From Propionibacteriaceae bacterium (lineage in GTDB: Bacteria > Actinomycetota > Actinomycetes > Propionibacteriales > Propionibacteriaceae), in NCBI GenBank assembly GCA_030538315.1, contig JAUNUF010000011.1, forward strand, positions 1 through 47,002: a stretch of DNA of 47,002 nt, read 5' to 3'. This document shows, piece by piece, positions 9,542-18,080 of this stretch. A program made the position numbers and the translations under genes. Under the pieces are notes generated by a model. That model was not told the origin of the DNA. It made no database searches and saw nothing but the letters and a program-made list of their open reading frames with translations. Position 1 is the stretch's first letter, and every line of letters begins with the position of its first letter.

Positions 9542-10477
9542 TCAGGCGCTGCGGATCTCCCACAGAGCACCCTCGAGAGTCGGGAACTCAAACTCGTAGC
9601 GCCCCGCCAGCACCTCGCTGGTCACGTGCCGGCCCGTCCAGGCCAGCGCAGGATCCGTACCAATCAAGCGGGCGCCCAGGCGCAGAAGGGGCGACGGCGT
9701 AGGTACCCCGAGGCGGTACCCCAGGACGGACGGCGCCCAGAGTTTCCGGAGTTCCCGCATCAGGGTGGCGTTGCGCACCGGATTGGGACCCGTGGCGGCG
9801 ACGACGCCACTGGGCAGGTCGAACTCGCCCACCCCCAGCGCGGCTCGGGCGATGGCGAGCCAATCCGTCAGGTGAATCCAGGAGAACCACTGGCGGCCCG
9901 AGCCCACCGTGCCGCCTGCGCCCAGCTTGGCGAGCGTCACGAGCCTGTCCACCGCAGGGCAATCAGGCGCCAGCACAATCGAGGTGCGCAGGATGGACAG
10001 CTTCTCCGTGTCCGCGTCCTGAATGGCCCGTTCCCACGGAACGGCAACGCCCGTCATCTGGGGCAGCGCGGCCTTTCCGGTGGGAAGCGCCGTGGTTTCC
10101 GTCACTCGCGCCTCCCCTGCGTCAGACCAGATCGCCGTGGTGCTCGCCTGCAACCACGCAGTCACATCCTTGCCTCGGGCGGCCTCGACCAAGATGCGGG
10201 TCGCATCCACCCGGGAGGTTCGCAAGGCGGCGACATTTGCGGATGTTGGGCGGGCGTCCACCAGCTTTCCCGCGAGATTGACGACACGGACATCCTCGCC
10301 GTCGAGTTCCCGCTGCCACGGGCCGATCGTGGCGCCATCCCAGTCAACCTGACGGACCCGTCCGCCGGGTTGGGGATTCCGGCTCAAGACCACGACGTCG
10401 TGCCCGCGGCCCAGAAGATCAGTGGCCAGGTGGCGCCCGAGGAACCCGGACCCGCCAGCGAGAACGATCTTTGGCAT
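9542..10477 (-). CDS. TIGR01777-family SDR epimerase-like protein
   Basis: 311-residue NAD(P)-binding protein of the extended SDR class. The N-terminus MPKIVLAGGSGFLGRHLA holds the GxxGxxG dinucleotide motif; the C-terminus (DUF1731) ends with VLAGRYEFEFPTLEGALWEI, the hallmark of TIGR01777 proteins such as YfcH. Substrate unknown. The ATG at 10477 is chosen because it starts the Rossmann strand and lies 6 nt after TATGCT; a longer in-frame start at 10570 would add 31 non-conserved residues. The usual catalytic Tyr-Lys pair is not obvious (the active strand reads STTAIWSDAG), so its enzymatic activity is uncertain, as for much of this family. Confidence 0.9.
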   Translation of the reverse strand: MPKIVLAGGSGFLGRHLATDLLGRGHDVVVLSRNPQPGGRVRQVDWDGATIGPWQRELDGEDVRVVNLAGKLVDARPTSANVAALRTSRVDATRILVEAARGKDVTAWLQASTTAIWSDAGEARVTETTALPTGKAALPQMTGVAVPWERAIQDADTEKLSILRTSIVLAPDCPAVDRLVTLAKLGAGGTVGSGRQWFSWIHLTDWLAIARAALGVGEFDLPSGVVAATGPNPVRNATLMRELRKLWAPSVLGYRLGVPTPSPLLRLGARLIGTDPALAWTGRHVTSEVLAGRYEFEFPTLEGALWEIRSA

Positions 10478-10483
10478 GGGCCA

Positions 10484-10489
10484 AGCATA
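10484..10489 (-). promoter_or_regulatory. Candidate -10 (TATGCT) of the SDR gene
   Basis: TATGCT is a 5/6 match to TATAAT-type spacing under TANNNT and ends 6 nt before the ATG at 10477, consistent with a leaderless transcript. Confidence 0.45.
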
Positions 10490-10540
10490 GTGCCGCCGGC
10501 AGCGAGCAGTGCTCAAGCCGCCGGCGGCATGGGGGGTTAT

Positions 10541-10560
10541 CTCAGGTTGGGGGTCCTGAG
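10541..10560. repeat. Inverted repeat CTCAGG-N8-CCTGAG upstream of the regulator gene
   Basis: Two perfect 6-nt arms with an 8-nt G-rich spacer in the divergent gap between the SDR gene and the LuxR/TrmB-like regulator. It has the size of a dimeric operator and could be an autoregulatory site. Confidence 0.4.
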
Positions 10561-10614
10561 ACATAGACAAGGTATGGCATCATAAAACCGACACACAACA
10601 AATGGGGAAGACTG

Positions 10615-10628
10615 GGCGGGAAACCGCC
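10615..10628 (+). repeat. GAAA-tetraloop hairpin in the regulator's leader
   Basis: GGCGG-GAAA-CCGCC, a perfect 5-bp stem closed by a GNRA tetraloop, ends 6 nt before the AAGGGG ribosome binding site of the regulator at 10647. It is expected to fold stably in RNA and may affect translation. Confidence 0.4.
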
Positions 10629-10646
10629 AAGCTAAGGGGGATTCGG

Positions 10647-11360
10647 ATGTCCGAACCGTCAGCACTCGTCTTTGCTGAGCGCTCCGTCGCTGTCGCCTTT
10701 GAGAAGTGGCGCGAAGAGTTGGGGCGGCCGGACGGCAGATTCCGAGTCCTGGCCTTGGGAGAGGAACAGATCCGGACCCAATTCATCGAGATCTCCCGCA
10801 CCGTGACCCAGTTGTGGACCATGCAACGCTCCGCCAGCCTGGCTGCCACAGCGGCCACCCTCGATGCCAGCCTGAGATCCATCGATCTCGTGCATGACGC
10901 CCGGATGCTCATCCCGGAGGCGGTCGCGGTTCAGAACCCTCTGGAGTTGCGGATGGCCGCCGGGGACATCCGCTACGCCCGGTGCCCTGGGCACGTGATG
11001 ATTCTGAACCGGAAGGCATTCACCATCTCCGGGCCCCTGACCCCCAACGGCGATCCGACGGTGTGGATCTGCAAGGACGAGGCCCTCGTCGAGCAGGCGG
11101 CGCAGCTGCACGAGCAGTTGTGGGAGCACGCCAAACCTGCATCGCCCCCCAACATCACCGTGCGTCAGGGTGAGGTGCTGCTGAGGCTGGCGCTCGGCTC
11201 GTCAGATCGTGAGATCACCAAGCTGATGGGCATCTCGCAGCGCACCTTGGAGCGGGAGATCTCCACGGCCCAGCAGGTGTTCGGGGCCTCAGGTCGCGTC
11301 GACCTGCTGACCAGGCTGGCTGGTGTCACGAGGTTTCCGCTGGCCCCAGAGGCCCGCTAG
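10647..11360 (+). CDS. LuxR/TrmB-like transcriptional regulator
   Basis: 237-residue protein whose last 70 residues form a LuxR-type helix-turn-helix (ITVRQGEVLLRLALG, SDREITKLMGISQRTLEREI). The N-terminal two-thirds has no receiver domain; a segment around RSIDLVHDARMLIPEAV and RYARCPGHVMILNRKAFTISGP resembles the PLD-like effector region of TrmB-type actinobacterial regulators. I infer a cytoplasmic one-component regulator with unknown ligand. The ATG at 10647 has AAGGGGG 6-7 nt upstream; an upstream in-frame ATG at 10602 has none. It is the only classical regulator in the window, is divergent from the SDR gene and convergent with hisS. Confidence 0.75.
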   Translation: MSEPSALVFAERSVAVAFEKWREELGRPDGRFRVLALGEEQIRTQFIEISRTVTQLWTMQRSASLAATAATLDASLRSIDLVHDARMLIPEAVAVQNPLELRMAAGDIRYARCPGHVMILNRKAFTISGPLTPNGDPTVWICKDEALVEQAAQLHEQLWEHAKPASPPNITVRQGEVLLRLALGSSDREITKLMGISQRTLEREISTAQQVFGASGRVDLLTRLAGVTRFPLAPEAR

Positions 11361-11371
11361 GCCCAGCAACC

Positions 11372-12703
11372 TCAGGCGCCGCCCACGCTGACATGAAGAT
11401 CCGCAGCGGGAGGCATCCACCCGCCAGCATCGGCAGGAACCTGCTCCCCCGTCCGAATGTCCTTGACCGAATCGTCGTGCCCGGCACCGAACCAGACGAA
11501 GGGGATGCCGCGACGTTCGGCAAACCGGATCTGCTTGCCAAACTTGTCTGCCTTGGGCGCCACCTCCACCGGGATGCCGCGTGCACGAAGCGCCGCCGCC
11601 ACCGCGATGGCCGCCTCGCGAGTCTCCTCACTGTCCACCGCGACCAGCACCGCGCTGGGGACGCTGCGGGAGGCGATGAGAGCCTTGCGGCCGATGAGAG
11701 GCGCCAGGATGCGGGTGATGCCGAAGGAGTAGCCAACGCCTGGAAAGGTGGTGCGACCATCGGAGGCCAGCGAGTCGTACCGGCCGCCGGAGGCCACGGA
11801 ACCGAGCTTCTCTGAACCCACCAGCAGCGTCTCGTAGACGGTGCCGGTGTAGTAGTCCAGACCGCGAGCGATCTTCAGATCCGCGACCACGCGATCAGGC
11901 ACAGAGGTGCGTGCCACCCGGATGAGGGCCGCCAACTCCTCCAGCCCCGTCTCCAGGAGCTCGTGGGTCACGCCGAGGGCGCGCACGTCATCGACGAACG
12001 ACTCGTCCGGCGCCGAGATGCCAGCCAGCGCCACGCACGCCTTGGCCTGGGCCTCGCTCATGCCAAGGTCACCCGTCAGCAACTCGATGACGGCGGCCGG
12101 ACCGATCTTGTCGTACTTGTCCACGCGCTGCATGACCCCGGTCACGTCCTCGACGTCGAGGCTGCGATAGAAGCCCTCCAGCAGCTTGCGGTTGTTGACG
12201 TGCAGGCTCACGGGCGGGAGGCCGAGATCCTTGTGCAGCTTCTCGAACACATCGAGCGCGACCAGCGGGATCTCCACGTCGTGATGAGAGGCAAGAACGT
12301 CTTGGCCCACGATGTCGATATCGGCCTGCGTGAACTCCCGGTAGCGGCCCTCCTGCGGCCGCTCCCCGCGCCATACCTTCTGGATCTGGTACCGGCGGAA
12401 TGGGAAGGCCAGATGACCCGAGTTCTCCAGCACGTAACGAGCGAACGGAACGGTGAGGTCGAAGTGCAGCCCGAGCTCATCCGCGTCGGTGGCCTCCGCA
12501 TGGAGGCGGCGCACGACGTAGATCTCCTTGTCGATCTCGCCCTTCCGAGCAAGCTGATCGAGGGGTTCGACGGCGCGCGTCTCGATGGGCGCGAAGCCGT
12601 GCAGTTCGAAGGTGGCGCGCACGACGTCGAGCACGCGGTTCTCGACGAACCGGCCAGCGGGCAGAAACTCGGGGAAGCCGCTCAGCGGCTTGGGGCGCGA
12701 CAC
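11372..12703 (-). CDS. hisS: Histidyl-tRNA synthetase
   Basis: Class II synthetase charging tRNA-His. The 443-residue protein has motif 1 around VLDVVRATFELHGF, motif 2 WRGERPQEGRYREFTQADID, the histidine-specific ARGLDYYTGTVYE and a C-terminal anticodon-binding domain. Starts at GTG 12703 (MSRPKPLSGFPEFLPA) with GAGGA about 10 nt upstream, 13 nt after the MBL gene. The MBL-hisS pairing beside rel is conserved in actinobacteria. It converges on the regulator gene with only 11 nt between stops. Confidence 0.97.
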   Translation of the reverse strand: MSRPKPLSGFPEFLPAGRFVENRVLDVVRATFELHGFAPIETRAVEPLDQLARKGEIDKEIYVVRRLHAEATDADELGLHFDLTVPFARYVLENSGHLAFPFRRYQIQKVWRGERPQEGRYREFTQADIDIVGQDVLASHHDVEIPLVALDVFEKLHKDLGLPPVSLHVNNRKLLEGFYRSLDVEDVTGVMQRVDKYDKIGPAAVIELLTGDLGMSEAQAKACVALAGISAPDESFVDDVRALGVTHELLETGLEELAALIRVARTSVPDRVVADLKIARGLDYYTGTVYETLLVGSEKLGSVASGGRYDSLASDGRTTFPGVGYSFGITRILAPLIGRKALIASRSVPSAVLVAVDSEETREAAIAVAAALRARGIPVEVAPKADKFGKQIRFAERRGIPFVWFGAGHDDSVKDIRTGEQVPADAGGWMPPAADLHVSVGGA

Positions 12704-12716
12704 TTCGGTCAGTTCC

Positions 12717-13388
12717 TCACAGGGTTCCGGGCTGCAGATAGGGGTTGGTGGCGAGCTCCTGGCTCAGGACGGTGGCCTGGCCGTGACCCGGAAGGAGCGG
12801 GGTGTCCGCCGGGAAGTGCTCAACGATGCGCTGCAGCGTCTCACGCATCTCGGACATGCTACCGCCGGGCAGATCCGTGCGCCCGATGCTGCCCGCGAAG
12901 AGCACGTCACCGCTGAACACAACCGACACGGACGGGGAGGCGATCTGCAACAGCCGCGACCCGCGGGTGTGACCCGGGGCGGCGAAGGTCTCGACGGTGA
13001 GCCCGGCCACCTCGAGGCGCTCGGGGTAGGCGCGCACGTCGTCGATGGCCGGCAGCGTGTCCGAACCGGTCAGTTGGTGCAGCAGTTGCGCCCCCATGGG
13101 GCCCAGCCCGTCAGCGGGGCGCGTCAACAAGCGCTGATCCTCTTCGTCGAGGTAGATGGGGATCCCGTAGGTGGCAGTCAGGAGGTGTGCGTCGCCCACG
13201 TGATCCAGATGGCCGTGAGTGGCGAGGATTGCCACCGGTGTCAGCTCGCGCTCCTCGAGCGCCGCGGTCACGTCCGGCGCCCCGGTGATCCCCGGATCGA
13301 TGATGACGCACTCGGAAGCGCCCTCCGAGGCGGTCACAAGATAACAATTTGCCTGCCAAGGGGACACAGGTATGGGTTGAACGAGCAC
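12717..13388 (-). CDS. MBL-fold metallo-hydrolase (glyoxalase II-like)
   Basis: 223-residue metallo-beta-lactamase-fold hydrolase. A complete dinuclear zinc set is visible: THGHLDH (HxHxDH), PGHTRGS, FSGDVLF (bridging Asp) and LLPGHGQ. This matches GloB-like thioester hydrolases found next to hisS in actinobacteria; the substrate is unknown. Starts at GTG 13388, 6 nt after a TAGGGT hexamer and without a good ribosome binding site, suggesting a leaderless message. Only 30 nt separate it from the divergent DUF349 gene. Confidence 0.9.
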   Translation of the reverse strand: MLVQPIPVSPWQANCYLVTASEGASECVIIDPGITGAPDVTAALEERELTPVAILATHGHLDHVGDAHLLTATYGIPIYLDEEDQRLLTRPADGLGPMGAQLLHQLTGSDTLPAIDDVRAYPERLEVAGLTVETFAAPGHTRGSRLLQIASPSVSVVFSGDVLFAGSIGRTDLPGGSMSEMRETLQRIVEHFPADTPLLPGHGQATVLSQELATNPYLQPGTL

Positions 13389-13394
13389 ATACCC

Positions 13395-13400
13395 ACCCTA
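13395..13400 (-). promoter_or_regulatory. Candidate -10 (TAGGGT) of the MBL gene
   Basis: TAGGGT ends 6 nt before the GTG start at 13388, a leaderless layout. It faces the DUF349 -10 across 6 bp. Confidence 0.5.
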
Positions 13401-13406
13401 TCCGGC

Positions 13407-13412
13407 TAGATT
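13407..13412 (+). promoter_or_regulatory. Candidate -10 (TAGATT) of the DUF349 gene
   Basis: TAGATT ends 6 nt before the ATG at 13419, with GGGCCC between and no ribosome binding site; leaderless transcription is likely. Confidence 0.5.
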
Positions 13413-13418
13413 GGGCCC

Positions 13419-14663
13419 ATGAGCGAACCGCAAGCGCCCGCAGATTTCGGCCGTGTCGATGAGGACGGCACGGTCTACGTCATCACGGGTGACACAGAGC
13501 GAAGTGTCGGGCAGATCCCCGATTCCACCCCAGAAGAGGCCATGGCGTTCTACGTCCGCCGCTACGAGAACCTCGCGGCGGAGGTGGGCCTGCTCGAATC
13601 GCGTATCCGAGCCCAGGCCATGTCGCCCGACGAGGCCAAGACCGCCATCGAGACGGCCAAGACCAACGTGGCCGAAGCCAACGCCGTCGGCGACCTCGCG
13701 TCGCTGACCACCCGCCTCGAGGCCCTCACCGACCTGTTGCCCGCCCAGATCGAGGCCCGCAAGGCCGCCCGGGCCGAGCAGAACGCCACCACGATCGCTG
13801 CCAAGGAGGCCATGGTCGTGGAGGCGGAGACGCTTGCTGCCGGCAACGACTGGCGAGGTGGGGTCGATCGCTTCCGCACGCTCCTCGACGAGTGGAAGGC
13901 GCTCCCCCGCATCGACCGCGCCACCGACAACGAGCTGTGGCACCGCTTCTCGTCTGCCCGCACGCAGTACACCCGCCGCCGCAAGACCCACTTCGCTGAT
14001 CTCAACAGCAAGCGGGACGAGTCGAAGGCGCTGAAGGAAGCCATCATCGCTGAGGCTGAGCCGCTGGCTGCCTCCACCGAGTGGGGCCCGACGTCGGCCG
14101 CCTTCCGTGATCTCATGCAGCGCTGGAAGGCTGCGGGCAGCGCCCGTCGGGCAGACGACGACAAGCTCTGGCAGCGCTTCCGCGCGATCCAGGACGAGTT
14201 CTTCAACGCCCGGACCACCGCCCAGAGCGCGGTCGACGGCGAACAGTCTGAGAACCTCGCAGCCAAGCAGGCCCTCGTCGAGCAGGTCGAGAAGGACCTG
14301 CAAGGCGTCACGGATGTTGAGGTGGCCAAGACCACCCACCGCGAGTTCCTCGCCAAGTTCAACGAGATCGGCCATGTGCCCCGCAACGCCATGCGTGATC
14401 TGGATGCCCGGGTCCGCAAGGTGGGAGACAGGGTTTCCGAGTTGGAGGCCGAGGAATGGCGCCGCACTGATCCCGAGGCCCGTGAGCGTGCCGAGAGCAC
14501 GGTGGCCATGTTCGAGGCCCAGATCGCCAAGCTCGAGGCAGATCTCGCCAAGGCTGAGGCCAAGGGAGATTCGAAGAAGGCCAAGGACGCCAAGAAGTCG
14601 ATCGAGACCTACACCAGCTGGCTCGATCAGGCCAAGGAAACCTTGGCGGATTTCACGAAGTAA
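13419..14663 (+). CDS. DUF349 repeat protein
   Basis: 414-residue, highly charged and almost wholly helical protein. After an N-terminal stretch that includes VYVITGDTERSVGQIP, several DUF349 repeats follow, recognisable from W-x-x-L/F-x-x-A patterns such as DNELWHRFSSART and DDKLWQRFRAIQDEFF. The C-terminal 60 residues are coiled-coil rich (AQIAKLEADLAKAEAKGDSKK). DUF349 proteins next to rel and hisS are conserved in actinobacteria but have no agreed function. It lies between MBL and rel, on the opposite strand from both; its TAA is directly followed by the complement of the rel stop. Confidence 0.9.
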   Translation: MSEPQAPADFGRVDEDGTVYVITGDTERSVGQIPDSTPEEAMAFYVRRYENLAAEVGLLESRIRAQAMSPDEAKTAIETAKTNVAEANAVGDLASLTTRLEALTDLLPAQIEARKAARAEQNATTIAAKEAMVVEAETLAAGNDWRGGVDRFRTLLDEWKALPRIDRATDNELWHRFSSARTQYTRRRKTHFADLNSKRDESKALKEAIIAEAEPLAASTEWGPTSAAFRDLMQRWKAAGSARRADDDKLWQRFRAIQDEFFNARTTAQSAVDGEQSENLAAKQALVEQVEKDLQGVTDVEVAKTTHREFLAKFNEIGHVPRNAMRDLDARVRKVGDRVSELEAEEWRRTDPEARERAESTVAMFEAQIAKLEADLAKAEAKGDSKKAKDAKKSIETYTSWLDQAKETLADFTK

Positions 14664-16937
14664 TCAGCCAGCGACGCGGAAAACGTCGTAGACACCGGGG
14701 ACCCGGCGCACCAGATTCATCACATGCTGAAGGTGCGTCGGGTCTGCTGATTCAAAGGTGATCTTGCCGGTGAACTGACGCTGCTTGTTGGTGGTGATGT
14801 TGACCGCCAGAATGGCGATGTGCTGCTCAGACAGCACCGAGGAAACATCCGAGAGCAGGCGGGCACGGTCGATGCCTTCGATCTGGATCGTCACGTTGAA
14901 CGTGGCGCCCTCTTGGGTGCCAGACCAAGCCACCGGAATCATGCGTTCCGGTTCCTTCATCAGGGATGGCACGTTGCTGCAGTCTCTGCGGTGCACGGAG
15001 ACACCGTCGCCCTTGGTCACGAAACCAACGATGTCGTCTCCCGGCAGCGGGTAGCAGCACTTGGCGTATTTCGCCGTGACCGAATCATCACCGTCCACGA
15101 GGATGTGGGCGCCGTCTGTGATGGGCCGACGGTGCTGCTTGACGACGACGTCCTCAGTGACGGTGTCGACCGTCTCGTCCTCGCCGCCGTGCAGCTGCAC
15201 CAGCTTCTCGATGATGCCCTGTGGCCCGAGATTCCCTTCGCCGATAGCCACGTAGAGGCTCGGAACGTCCTTGTAGCCCAACGCATTGGACACCGCGGTG
15301 AGATTCTCCAACGTCAGCAGCCGCTGCAGCGGCACACCGGCGCGCCGCAGATCCTTCGCCAGCATGTCCTTGCCCTGCTCCATGGCCACGTCGCGGCGTT
15401 CGCGAGAGAAGTGCTGGCGGATCTTCTGGCGGGCGCGGGAACTGACGACGAAGCTCAGCCAGTCTCGGCTGGGGCCGGCCCCTTCGGCCTTCGAGGTGAG
15501 GATCTCCACCTTGTCGCCCTGTTGCAGCGGGGTGCTGAGGGCCACGAGGCGGCCGTTGACCCGCGCGCCGATGGTGCGATAGCCCACCTCCGTGTGCACG
15601 GAGAACGCAAAGTCCACAGGAGTCGCGCCCACGGGCAGCGCCATCACTTCGCCCTTGGGCGTGAACACGTAGATCTCGTCCGCGTTGATCTCGAACAGCA
15701 CCGAGTCGAGGAACTCGCTGGGATCCTCCGTCTCCTTGCTCATCACCCCGAGCTGGTGGATGGCCCGCAGGCCGGCCTCTTCGGGCGTCACGCCATCACG
15801 AAGATCCGCCTTGTACTTCCAGTGCGCCGCAACACCGTACTCCGCTCTGCGGTGCATTTCGTGGGTGCGGATCTGGAACTCAACCGGCTCATTGTTCGCA
15901 CCTAACACGGTGGTGTGGAGCGATTGATACATGTTGAACTTGGGGCCCGCGATGTAATCCTTGAACCGGCCCGGGATGGGCTTCCAGCCGGCATGGGCCA
16001 CCCCGAGGACGGCGTAACAATCCTTGATGTCGCCCACCAGGACGCGCAGCCCGATGAGGTCGTAGATGTCCTTGAAGTCTCGGCCTCGAACCATCATCTT
16101 CTGGTAGATCGAGTAGTAGTGCTTCGGGCGGCCGTACACGGTCGCGTCGATCTTGGCCTCGGCCAGCAGCTTCTGGAACTGGGCGATGAGCTCGCGCAGG
16201 TAGCGCTCGCGGCCCGGTGCCTGCTGGGCCACCATGTCCACGATCTCGGCGTAGACCTTGGGCTCAATCGTGGCGAAAGAGAGGTCTTCCAGTTCCCACT
16301 TGATGGTGTTCATGCCCAGCCGGTGGGCCAAGGGCGCGAAGATGTTCAGCGTCTCGGTGGCGATGCGCACCCGCTTGTCTGGCCGCAGGTAGCCGAGCGT
16401 GCGCATGTTGTGCAGCCGGTCCGCCAGCTTGATGACGAGCACCCGGACCTCTTCGCTGGTGGCCATGATCATCTTACGGATGGTCTCGGCCTTCGCCGTC
16501 TCGCCGTAGGTGAGCTTGTCCAGCTTGGTCACGCCGTCGACCATGTGGGCGACTTCCTCACCGAAATCCGCCCGTAGTTGGTCCAGGGAGTAGTCAGTGT
16601 CCTCCACCGTGTCGTGCAGCAGCGCCGCCACAAGCACGGGCTCCGTCATGCCGAGCTCGGCCAGAATGGTGGCGACGGCCAGCGGGTGCGTGATGTAGGG
16701 ATCACCAGACTTGCGGGTCTGCCCAGAGTGATGGTGCTCCGCCACTCGGTAGGCACGTTCGATGACGGCCAAATCAGCCTTGGGATGGTTGGACCGAACG
16801 ATGCGGTTGAGCGGGTCCAGGATCGCCGACTTGGGGCGCACCGCGCCGAGCCGCGCCAGGCGATGTCGCATCCTGAGGCGCGGCTGCTCGGGCCCGGTCA
16901 CCAACCGGGAGGCACCACTCAGCAGCTCATCCGTCAT
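14664..16937 (-). CDS. rel: Bifunctional (p)ppGpp synthetase/hydrolase Rel
   Basis: Makes and degrades the stringent alarmone. In order: HD hydrolase domain (RKSGDPYITHPLAVA, LLHDTVEDTDY), synthetase domain (YGRPKHYYSIYQKM, GRDFKDIYDLIGLRVL, RFKDYIAGPKFNMYQSLHT), TGS domain (VFTPKGEVMALPVGATPVDFA), a helical/zinc-finger-like region with CCYPLPGD, and a C-terminal ACT domain. Both halves look intact, so it should be bifunctional. The ATG at 16937 gives 757 residues and sits 8 nt after TAGACT; a GTG at 16985 (773 residues) abuts the channel gene and cannot be excluded. The rel-apt-secFD order is classic, apart from the inserted channel gene. Confidence 0.96.
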   Translation of the reverse strand: MTDELLSGASRLVTGPEQPRLRMRHRLARLGAVRPKSAILDPLNRIVRSNHPKADLAVIERAYRVAEHHHSGQTRKSGDPYITHPLAVATILAELGMTEPVLVAALLHDTVEDTDYSLDQLRADFGEEVAHMVDGVTKLDKLTYGETAKAETIRKMIMATSEEVRVLVIKLADRLHNMRTLGYLRPDKRVRIATETLNIFAPLAHRLGMNTIKWELEDLSFATIEPKVYAEIVDMVAQQAPGRERYLRELIAQFQKLLAEAKIDATVYGRPKHYYSIYQKMMVRGRDFKDIYDLIGLRVLVGDIKDCYAVLGVAHAGWKPIPGRFKDYIAGPKFNMYQSLHTTVLGANNEPVEFQIRTHEMHRRAEYGVAAHWKYKADLRDGVTPEEAGLRAIHQLGVMSKETEDPSEFLDSVLFEINADEIYVFTPKGEVMALPVGATPVDFAFSVHTEVGYRTIGARVNGRLVALSTPLQQGDKVEILTSKAEGAGPSRDWLSFVVSSRARQKIRQHFSRERRDVAMEQGKDMLAKDLRRAGVPLQRLLTLENLTAVSNALGYKDVPSLYVAIGEGNLGPQGIIEKLVQLHGGEDETVDTVTEDVVVKQHRRPITDGAHILVDGDDSVTAKYAKCCYPLPGDDIVGFVTKGDGVSVHRRDCSNVPSLMKEPERMIPVAWSGTQEGATFNVTIQIEGIDRARLLSDVSSVLSEQHIAILAVNITTNKQRQFTGKITFESADPTHLQHVMNLVRRVPGVYDVFRVAG

Positions 16938-16945
16938 GCCAGCCA

Positions 16946-16951
16946 AGTCTA
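16946..16951 (-). promoter_or_regulatory. Candidate -10 (TAGACT) of rel
   Basis: TAGACT ends 8 nt before the ATG at 16937. If real, rel has its own leaderless promoter downstream of the potassium-channel gene. Confidence 0.4.
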
Positions 16952-16987
16952 GTGCCCTCGGGCCGCTGGGCGCAGGCCCGACCACGG

Positions 16988-18076
16988 TCAGTCGTCGTCA
17001 TCCTCCGCCGAGCGCAGCACGTCGCGCGCCCCGATGGGCGGCTGAGCGCGACGGACGACGATCAGCTCGTCGCCGGTCTCGATCCTGGTGGCCGTCTGGT
17101 CATAGAAGCGGCGCAGAGTGCCGTTGCGGATGAGGCCGATGACCCGCTCCCCCAGCACCGACGACGGTGGCTTGCCGACCTCATCAGCCTCGGCCAGGCG
17201 CTGATGCACCTCCAGCCCCTCGCCGCCGGTGAGCATGTCCTGCATGATGGCGCCCATATCAGGCCCGATCGCGGAGAGGCCCAGCAACCGACCCACAGTT
17301 TCAGAGCTGGTCACCACGGAGGAAGCGCCGGATTGGCGCACCAGCGCCACGTTGTCCTGTTGGCGCACCGCCACGATCACGCCGGCCGTGGGATTGATCT
17401 GGCGCACGTTGAGGGTGGTGAGGATGGCTGCGTCATCGCGGTCCAGGGAGATGATGACCTGGCGGGCCTTGGCAACCTCAGCCCGAATGAGGAGTCGACG
17501 CCTCGTGGCGTCTCCCTGGAAGGCAGCCAGACCGTCCAGATTCGCCTCGTTGACGGCGGCCGCAGACGAATCGATGACCACGATCTTGTCTGCCGCCTCG
17601 CCCTGCCTTCGCAGCGTGTTGACGGCGCTGCGCCCCTTCGTGCCGTAGCCGATGACGACGATGTGGTTGCGCATCCTTTTCCTCCAGAGGCTGTCTCTGA
17701 TGCTGCGGCTGCCCTCTTTGGTGAGCACCTCGATCGTGGTGCCGACCAAGAGCACGAGGAAGGCAACGCGCACGGGCGTGATGATCAGGGCACCGATGAG
17801 GCGCGCGTGGGGCGCCAGCGGCGTGATGTCGCCGTATCCGGTGGTGGTCAGCGTGACGGTCGAGTAGTACAGCGCGTCGATGAAGCTGATGCCATCGCCG
17901 GCCGTGTTGTCGATGTAGGACTCCCCGTCCAGCCACACGATGAGGGTGGACAGCAGGAGCAGTGCCAACGCCAGCAGGCCGCGTCGGCCCAACTCCTTGA
18001 ACGGGGAGCTTGAGATGCGCGGCAGGCTGACCAGCGACAACACGCCGCCGCGTCCGCCAGGCTGCAGTTTGGCCAT
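16988..18076 (-). CDS. Two-TM potassium channel with RCK (TrkA-N/TrkA-C) domain
   Basis: 362-residue MthK-like ion channel. Two membrane helices (about residues 30-52 and 92-117) flank a pore loop with the selectivity filter TTTGYGD. A Rossmann-type RCK N domain follows (HIVVIGYGTKGRSAVNTL), with partner residues VIDSS, then a TrkA-C-like end (SSVLGERVIGLIRNGTLRRF, TGDELIVVRRA). It should gate K+ by ligand or nucleotide binding in the cytoplasm. It is inserted between apt and rel, 4 nt after apt and abutting rel, which is not the usual actinobacterial arrangement. The acidic end DDDD is unusual but harmless. Confidence 0.92.
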   Translation of the reverse strand: MAKLQPGGRGGVLSLVSLPRISSSPFKELGRRGLLALALLLLSTLIVWLDGESYIDNTAGDGISFIDALYYSTVTLTTTGYGDITPLAPHARLIGALIITPVRVAFLVLLVGTTIEVLTKEGSRSIRDSLWRKRMRNHIVVIGYGTKGRSAVNTLRRQGEAADKIVVIDSSAAAVNEANLDGLAAFQGDATRRRLLIRAEVAKARQVIISLDRDDAAILTTLNVRQINPTAGVIVAVRQQDNVALVRQSGASSVVTSSETVGRLLGLSAIGPDMGAIMQDMLTGGEGLEVHQRLAEADEVGKPPSSVLGERVIGLIRNGTLRRFYDQTATRIETGDELIVVRRAQPPIGARDVLRSAEDDDD

Positions 18077-18080
18077 GGCC

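Noticed and set aside
7504-9702. Long plus-strand open frame antisense to aspS
   Set aside because: Shadow of aspS in high-GC DNA; the product has no domain logic, is His/Leu/Arg-biased, and aspS is certain.
11339-11371. Bidirectional terminator between the regulator and hisS
   Set aside because: The GC-rich dyad is broken by a mismatch, lies in coding ends and has no T-tract.
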